NCBI GenBank assembly: GCA_031472005.1
Contig: PZJY01000010.1
Location: 1,550,001-1,614,000 of the forward strand
Length of the DNA stretch: 64,000 bases
DNA from: Tetracladium setigerum
Taxonomy: Eukaryota > Ascomycota > Leotiomycetes > Helotiales
Direction of reading: 5' to 3'
Positions within the stretch are counted from its first letter, which is position 1. Each line of letters opens with the position of its first letter. The notes below the pieces were generated by a model. That model had not been told where the DNA came from and did not search any database. It was given only the letters and a program-made list of their open reading frames with translations. The translations under genes were made by a program, and so were the position numbers. Positions 57,945 through 64,000 of this stretch are shown one piece after another.

Positions 57945-60900
57945 ATGACTACAATCCCCGAGATGGACGAGTTCTTCAATTTCGACGATGCGGCTCACGA
58001 GACCCACCACTACCACCACCTTCCCTTAGGCACTAATGACGGCACTGCTGCCCTGTCCAAAGATATCGATTTCACCCAGCTCTCTACCGAGGGCACTTAC
58101 GACATAGATCTCGCCTTTGTTGAATCCGAAAATGACATGAACTCCTTTAGCTGTATACAACACTTTTCCGCACCCGACGAGAGTCTAGTCTCCTGCATTC
58201 CACCAAAAACCCAAAACGGCGCTATGGACACCACAATGATGGGTCCAGACGACTTCATGGACTTCCCCAGATGGATTGATGGCATGGATGTGCCCACCCA
58301 ACCATGTGGCTATTGCCGGCGCATGAGAATTCACTGCAAGGTTATCAATGAGGGTAACTTGAGGGGTTCGTGTACGGCCTGTGTTGCCCTTCATCGTACC
58401 TGTTCTTTTGTACCGAATGGTGCTGGCGGCAAGTACAAGAAGAGGACTAGTCTTACTGGCGGCTTGATTGAGGGTGAGTGTGATGAATCGGGAATCTGTA
58501 TCGATGTTTCAGAGGCTCCGACCAGCAACAGGAACTCTGGAGATTGGAGTCTGAATGATGATGGAACAGCTGAGAACTCGCCAACTCTGGACCAGTTCTC
58601 CCACAGCGGCTCAAATCCTAACCTCGCTTCGATGAAAACATCGCAAGAAAACTTGAATGGCGAAAATGGCGAGAACAACCCGAAAGTCGGTGCAAGATTC
58701 TCTCGGGAATCACTTCGTATCTTGAGAGACTGGCTATCGACTCATCATCGCCATCCATACCCATCCGATGACGAGAAGAATAGTCTGAAACGACTTACTG
58801 GCCTCAACAAGACGCAAATTACAAACTGGCTTGCTAATGCCCGTCGTCGGGGGAAAGTGCGTGCACCTAGATCTACTTCGCCAAGTGTGCAAAATTATCA
58901 TCCCAATGGAATGGATATTCCTCGACGAGCAACACCTGGGATGGAACAGATGACACCTTTGGATCGTTGGAAGCACTCTCCACCCGAGAACGAACCTGCC
59001 TCTATCACCGCTATTTCGAAGGCCGTCACGTCAAGCACGCTGTCATCTGGACGTGACAGTCCATACAGCTATAATGACGATGGTTCCAACCATTCTCTTT
59101 GGAATGTTTCTTCTACCAGTAGTTTGGGCACGTCTCAATCTAGTGGTGGATCTTTCGCTTCAGCATATTCTCATCAATCAAAGAACTCTTTTGGATCATT
59201 TAACTCCATGAATAGAGGACGTCGCCGTCGCCGTCGACAAGCTCCAAAAGCAGTCAAATTACCAGCTGCAAACGCAGCGGTGCGCACTTTCCAGTGTACT
59301 TTCTGCACCGAAACTTTCAAAACAAAACATGATTGGCAGAGACACGAGAAGTCATTGCATCTGTCTCTGGAACGATGGGTATGCTCTCCCGATGGACCAA
59401 CTCAGTTCTGCACCGACACCTACACCAACCGATGCGTTTTCTGCGGGCTCGCAAATCCGCCCGCTGGCCATTCTGAGGAACACAATTATATGAGTTGTCA
59501 GGATCGTTCGTTGGGGGAGAGGACATTCTACCGCAAAGATCATCTCCGACAACATTTGAATCTGGTACACGATGTCAAGTTTCAAGCATTTTCCATGGAG
59601 ACTTGGAAAGTTGCAACCCCTGAAATTCGATCGCGCTGTGGTTTCTGTGGCATTATAATGGATACTTGGAGTAATAGGGTTGATCATCTGGCGGAGCATT
59701 TCAAAGGCGGAAAGAGTATGGCTGATTGGAAGGGTGACTGGGGTTTTGATTCTCAGGTTCTGGACATTGTTGAGAATGGAATGCCTCCGTGTAAGTTTCA
59801 CACGTTAGTTTGAAATGTGCTAGTATTGACAGGTTATAGATCTCATTCACGATGAGCGTAATAGTATGGATCCTTACGAAGCGACAAAGGAGATTTCTCT
59901 GCCCATGAAAATGCTGGAGGACTGGGTCAAAATCGGCCTTGTCGATTTTCTTGCCGAGGCCACTAATAACGGGATCGCGGTCAGCGACGACGACCTGCTC
60001 TTCGAAGCCCGAAAGATTGTAAGAAAGGCCGAGGAGAGATCATCTCGGAACCATGGGAAGTTTGCTGGTTCCGTGATCTTATAATGCTTTCTGGAAACCA
60101 GCCGGAGTTGCCAGTGACTCAGAGTCAACACACTTCCTGGGCGGAGAAGTTAGAGAAGATCACCTTGCAAGCAGCGACGCTCAATGAACCAGATCCAATC
60201 CGCTGCCCGAAACAACACGCTTTGAAGCTTTTTGTCAATTCAAAGCAACATCTCGGACTGACCCCAACAAATTCTGAGCTTCAGGCACAGGCTTGTAAGA
60301 TCCTGGAGGAAGGCGAGCGACACTCTAGCTACCCATGCCCAGCCGCTTTGAACTGGTTCAAATATCTCATCCATGCCTCGACCGGATGGGTTGAAGAGTT
60401 CCGCAGGCAGGTTGGTCTCCCCCGAACCGTGGAGATGGCATTTGAAAATATTCGCTCAACGGATGACACCACCATCGATTATACCATTCACAATCCGGGA
60501 CGCCTGGAGCGAGAGTTAGTAAACTTTGTGCACGCACAACGTGCCGCAGGGTTGATTCCAACGGATGCTGATCTTCAACGAGAGGCCCGCATGATTATTT
60601 TTGGTAACGATGATCCTTGGAATCAAACGCTAGCAGATGATCCAAAACAGCTGTTTACTTTCAAGCGTTTGAACGGTCTGGCTCCACCAGGTGATGAAGA
60701 TTACTCCAAGCCAGCATTTTCGCCGGATCCTGCGCCATCTCCGCGTGCACTTCACTGGGAACTTGACGGCATCGATGCCGTGCCCGTTAGTAGCCATGCG
60801 ATTGGATCTGGTGGATGGAACACCCCAAGTGCCGAGTTGCCATCGCTAAATGACAGAACCACAAGCCAGCCATCAGCTAGCGCGAATCCAGTACAACCTC

Positions 60901-62193
60901 TCAAGTATTTCTTGAATGATGCTCAATGTTATGGACGACTTGTCCGTGAGCTTACACGGTTTGTGAAGACGTCAATGTCACCAAACAACCCTAATCAACA
61001 CGTAAGTCTGCCGTCGAAAGCAATACCACCTTCTCAGCTAATTCGCACAGGTTCCCTCAGACGCCGAACTTCAACACCACGCCCGCGTCATAATCTACGA
61101 CGATGATGACCCATGGAACCAAACGGCCGCCGACAACGCCGAATGGCTCATCCGCTTCAAACGCGACGTCGGTCTTGCACCACCCGAGAACGGCCCCGGC
61201 CTTCCTGATACTCCCAACGCATCCTGGCGCTATGAAAAGGGTGGAACCGGTTTCTCTCCTCCTTACGTCTGTCCTAAAAACCCTCCAGAAGCATCTACAA
61301 AGGATCTCCGCATTCAAATGGACGACCGCGAATTTGACGTGAAGGCTAAAACAGCTGCGCACTGGCTTCAGAATATTTCGAAACGCTATGAGCCACCGGC
61401 GCAGATATTTTGCTCGCGAGAGCTGGAGACTGGATTGAACGTCTTTGTGAAAGACGCACTCTCAAAGGGAACAATCCCATCTGATGATAATATCCGCACC
61501 AGAGCGAGCCAGATACTAGGATGTGAGAAGACCTCAGCAGATGACGTGGATTTGCTCGAGAAATTCAAGGCGTTGCATGGTCTGAGCAATGCTGCGATTC
61601 AACAACCCACCCCACTGTTGTCAAGCGGTTACCCCATCATTGATGATGCCATGTTGGCCGAATTCGACAAGGAAATCGAGGGGATGGATTTTTCCGATTC
61701 GAACATCTTCCCCATGCAGATGGATGATTTGAATATGAACATGTCGATGTCTGGATCTGGCGAACAAAATATTGCGGCATTCGATAGTACGATGTTCGAT
61801 CAACAACTTTTGAAACCGTCATCGTCATCGTCATCATCATCATCATCGCCTCTTCGTCAACAGGCTCGACAGGCTCAACAGACCCAACAGCAATCAGCTG
61901 AGCAAGCACCACAGCCAGATTACGCAGATCTATTCAGAGTCAACGCAGCGACGTCGAGTCCATTGAGGAGGAGAGCGAGTGAAAAGTTGGCGCTGCAAGG
62001 CGGGTTTGTGAATCCAGTGAGTGCTGCAGGTGTGGGTGTGGGTATGACTGCCACTTTGAATCCACTGGTCACAAAAGAGACCGTGGTTAAGGAGAAGGTG
62101 CATCGATTACAGGGAAGTGGTGAGATTTCTTGGGGGAGTGGGAACGATGGGGGAGTTTGGTGCAAGAGGGAGGGGAGGGGGGTATGTGAGTAA
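57945..62193 (+). CDS. Multi-domain regulator: Zn2Cys6-like cluster, TALE homeodomain, C2H2 fingers, CENP-B-like HTH repeats
   Basis: Exons 57945-59790, 59840-61001 and 61051-62193 have two 49-bp introns. They give 1383 residues if one base is added near 60055-60063, where the frame otherwise stops at 60082-60084. A Zn2Cys6-like cluster is at 121-153 (CGYC, C, then CTAC and C; C-x2-C-x6-C-x11-C-x2-C-x6-C). A TALE/KN homeodomain is at about 252-308, with HPYPSDDEK and WLANARRRG. A C2H2 finger is at about 449-472 (CTFCTETFKTKHDWQRHEKS). Further Cys/His segments are at 495-541 and 565-587. The C-terminal half repeats a helical module about five times (e.g. LVNFVHAQRAAGLIPTDADL and FVKDALSKGTIPSDDNIR) that resembles CENP-B/Tc5 helix-turn-helix units. 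The end is Ser/Gln-rich. It is probably nuclear and DNA-binding. Targets are unknown. The protein may extend past 62193, since GTATGT just before the stop could be a donor. Confidence 0.85.
61822..61850 (+). repeat. TCATCG/TCA microsatellite coding for poly-Ser
   Basis: Trinucleotide repeat inside the regulator gene encoding about ten consecutive serines in its disordered tail. Confidence 0.85.
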
Positions 62194-64000
62194 TAAAAAG
62201 TGGCAAAGGGAGGAGAGTGGGGTGCGTGAGTGAGTTGGCTTGAGTTACTTAGAGGAGAGCGGAGGTGGAAGAAAGAAAGAAGGAGGTTGATGTGTGAGTT
62301 ATATTTTGGGAAAGGAAAACGAAGAGGAAGAGGAAGACGGTGATTTTTTGATTTTTTAGATGTTTTTTGATATCTTCTTTTCCAACATTATCGGGAGTTT
62401 ACCAGGGACGGTTGGGGGTTTTTTGGGATGGTGTTTACTTGGGTTGGATTCTTGGTCTGTCTGTTTTGTTTTGTTTGTTTCTCAAAAAAATGGAATTTCT
62501 GCTCGTTTATGATGGGTGCAAAAAAGATGGGTAGGTAGATATAGCTTAATTGAGTATATAAAATAAATAAATATGATCTGAAAATCGGTAGTCTCTTGTT
62601 CAATCTTTGACTACGTACCTATGTATATATGTTGGGGATCAATTTGGACGATGCTGCTCGTGTGAGTAATGAACAAATTTTTCTTGATGAGTTTGAGCAT
62701 GCTCCAAATTGCTCATCTTGACAACGATTGAAACAGAAACAAGGAGGAGTAGTTTGTCTGGTGGGTGTGCGATCATGTAAGGATGCCAGGATTCTAGGTA
62801 GCCGAGTTCCAAACTATCAATTGAGTCTACAGTATCACTTAAATGGCTACTTTTCCCACTGACCGATAGCACAAGTTGGTTTTTATGTCAAGAAAGTGTC
62901 GTCCATATTCGAGGGCGTTCCGAGAGCTCAACATCTCAGTTCGCGAGGGGTTGGGCCGGCATTCACATGTACGCTAGTATATATTTACTCGGAGGCCATA
63001 AATCTGCTCCTTGAATATTGGGCCTCTTCGCTAATACATGCCACAAGTACCTCCGTACTGTCGAACTTATGGAACCGTGACACAGTTGGTAGCTGAGATC
63101 GCCATGGATTCACCTTTATGAATAAATTTGTTGAGGTATTTATAAATCTCTAAATTGAAAGTTTGTATCGACACAGGGTGCATTTCAATACGCGGGGAGA
63201 GACGTCAGGTGGTGGATTATTAGTTGGGCGGTGCTTTTGGGAGAATAAGGAGGAGAGATCAAAATCGGATAAACCTCGGTGCCCACTGGTTTGGTAGTAT
63301 TCCGAACCCTGCGTTTTTGGGACGGTAGCTACAGTAGTCAACTCCGAACCCTGAGATTTTCTACTCCCTGGTGCTCCTATCATAGGTACCTACATAATCA
63401 CTCTAAGCCTAAACTTAGTCGTTGGGTAAAGGTAAATAGCGAGTATTATTCCGTGGTTGTACAGTGAGTGGGATAATGTGCAGTACTACGGACTTGGGAT
63501 TACCTAAGTGGTTATAATAACTTTACAATTTATAAGTCACATAAATAAGGCTACCTAAGTGATAGGTATGCAGGAGCTTACCTCAAATTACCTACTGCTG
63601 GATGAATATGCATGCAAGAAAGAGGCATGTACGTTGCTGTACAACGCAAGAGTTGCAGGTGATGTAAATATTCGCTCGGATCATAACCGAGGCGGGGAGG
63701 GCGGACCGAGTGGGGATGTGTGGAGGGACAGAGAGAGTGTGCGTGAAATGACAACATATCTTCTTCACCATCTGATGACCAAATTTGCCAATGCACTATG
63801 TGCTTGGGAAGTAGTATAAAAGGCAGTTTGATTCTGTCATTTTGGTCGTTGTTGAAGAAGTAACATTTCTTTACACATCAATCAAATAACAAACACTTTT
63901 GGTTGGAATCTACTCACTGACCCCGCATTGTCGACGACTTGCCTTGACCATACAACCAACTTCTCAGACTGTTCATACTGTTTTGAATATTTGAATAACT
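62194..64000. other. Right-edge intergenic region
   Basis: 3' region of the regulator gene, TACCTACC and ATAAATAA motifs, and the promoter of a gene beyond the edge. Open frames at 62896-63096 and 63559-63819 lack domains. No gene is supported. Confidence 0.45.
63815..63821 (+). promoter_or_regulatory. TATA box of a plus-strand gene beyond the window
   Basis: TATAAAA is followed by about 180 bases of CA/CT-rich, ATG-poor sequence (ATCAAATAACAAACAC and similar) that resembles a fungal leader. No coding start appears before the window ends. Confidence 0.4.

Overview
The window is nuclear DNA of a filamentous ascomycete (Pezizomycotina). Genes carry several short introns (mostly 48-130 bp) with GTRNGT-type donors and CTAAC/CTAAT-like branch sites. 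Families typical of moulds are present: CFEM-Pth11 receptor, RTA1, Zn2Cys6 regulator, CYSTM, conventional kinesin and a homeobox/C2H2 regulator. The gene set and style suggest Leotiomycetes, but that placement is an impression and was not tested. I support 25 protein-coding genes and one decayed gene. I found no tRNA, rRNA, CRISPR or intact transposon.

Layout. 0.8-10.6 kb: phosphatase-like protein, END3 endocytosis factor, a secreted Asn/Thr-rich protein, a large KH RNA-binding protein. 13.1-20.4 kb: a low-complexity Arg/Glu/Tyr-rich protein divergent from an SDT1/PHM8-type HAD nucleotidase; MED21 divergent from the mitochondrial factor RRG7; a small Cys-rich protein and an unknown Cys-motif protein. 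20.9-27.6 kb: a protein-kinase remnant, a secreted FAD oxidase, a HIT hydrolase and a short-chain dehydrogenase. 30.9-36.5 kb: a membrane SH3 protein with a long leader, and an F-box-like protein. 37.7-43.9 kb: a membrane/regulator block (CFEM receptor, MARVEL-like, RTA1, Zn2Cys6). 45.7-62.2 kb: a single-pass membrane protein, a CYSTM protein, mitochondrial acetoacetyl-CoA thiolase divergent from the RAD6/UBC2 ubiquitin conjugase, kinesin-1, and a 1383-residue multi-domain DNA-binding protein. The right edge has a TATA box and leader for a gene beyond the window.

Two things stand out. First, five reading-frame breaks in four otherwise well-formed genes are each resolved by one extra base at or beside a short homopolymer, four of them C or G. 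In kinesin the shifted frame restores the IAK autoinhibitory tail. This looks like systematic homopolymer under-calling in the assembly, though real lesions cannot be excluded. Second, the multi-domain regulator at 57.9-62.2 kb combines a Zn2Cys6-like cluster, a TALE/KN homeodomain and C2H2 fingers with about five repeated C-terminal modules that resemble CENP-B/Tc5-type helix-turn-helix units.

Most of the genes are housekeeping (endocytosis, transcription, mitochondrial function, ubiquitin, motor transport). The 37.7-43.9 kb block and the oxidoreductases look more accessory. Exon boundaries were worked out by hand from splice signals and frame continuity.
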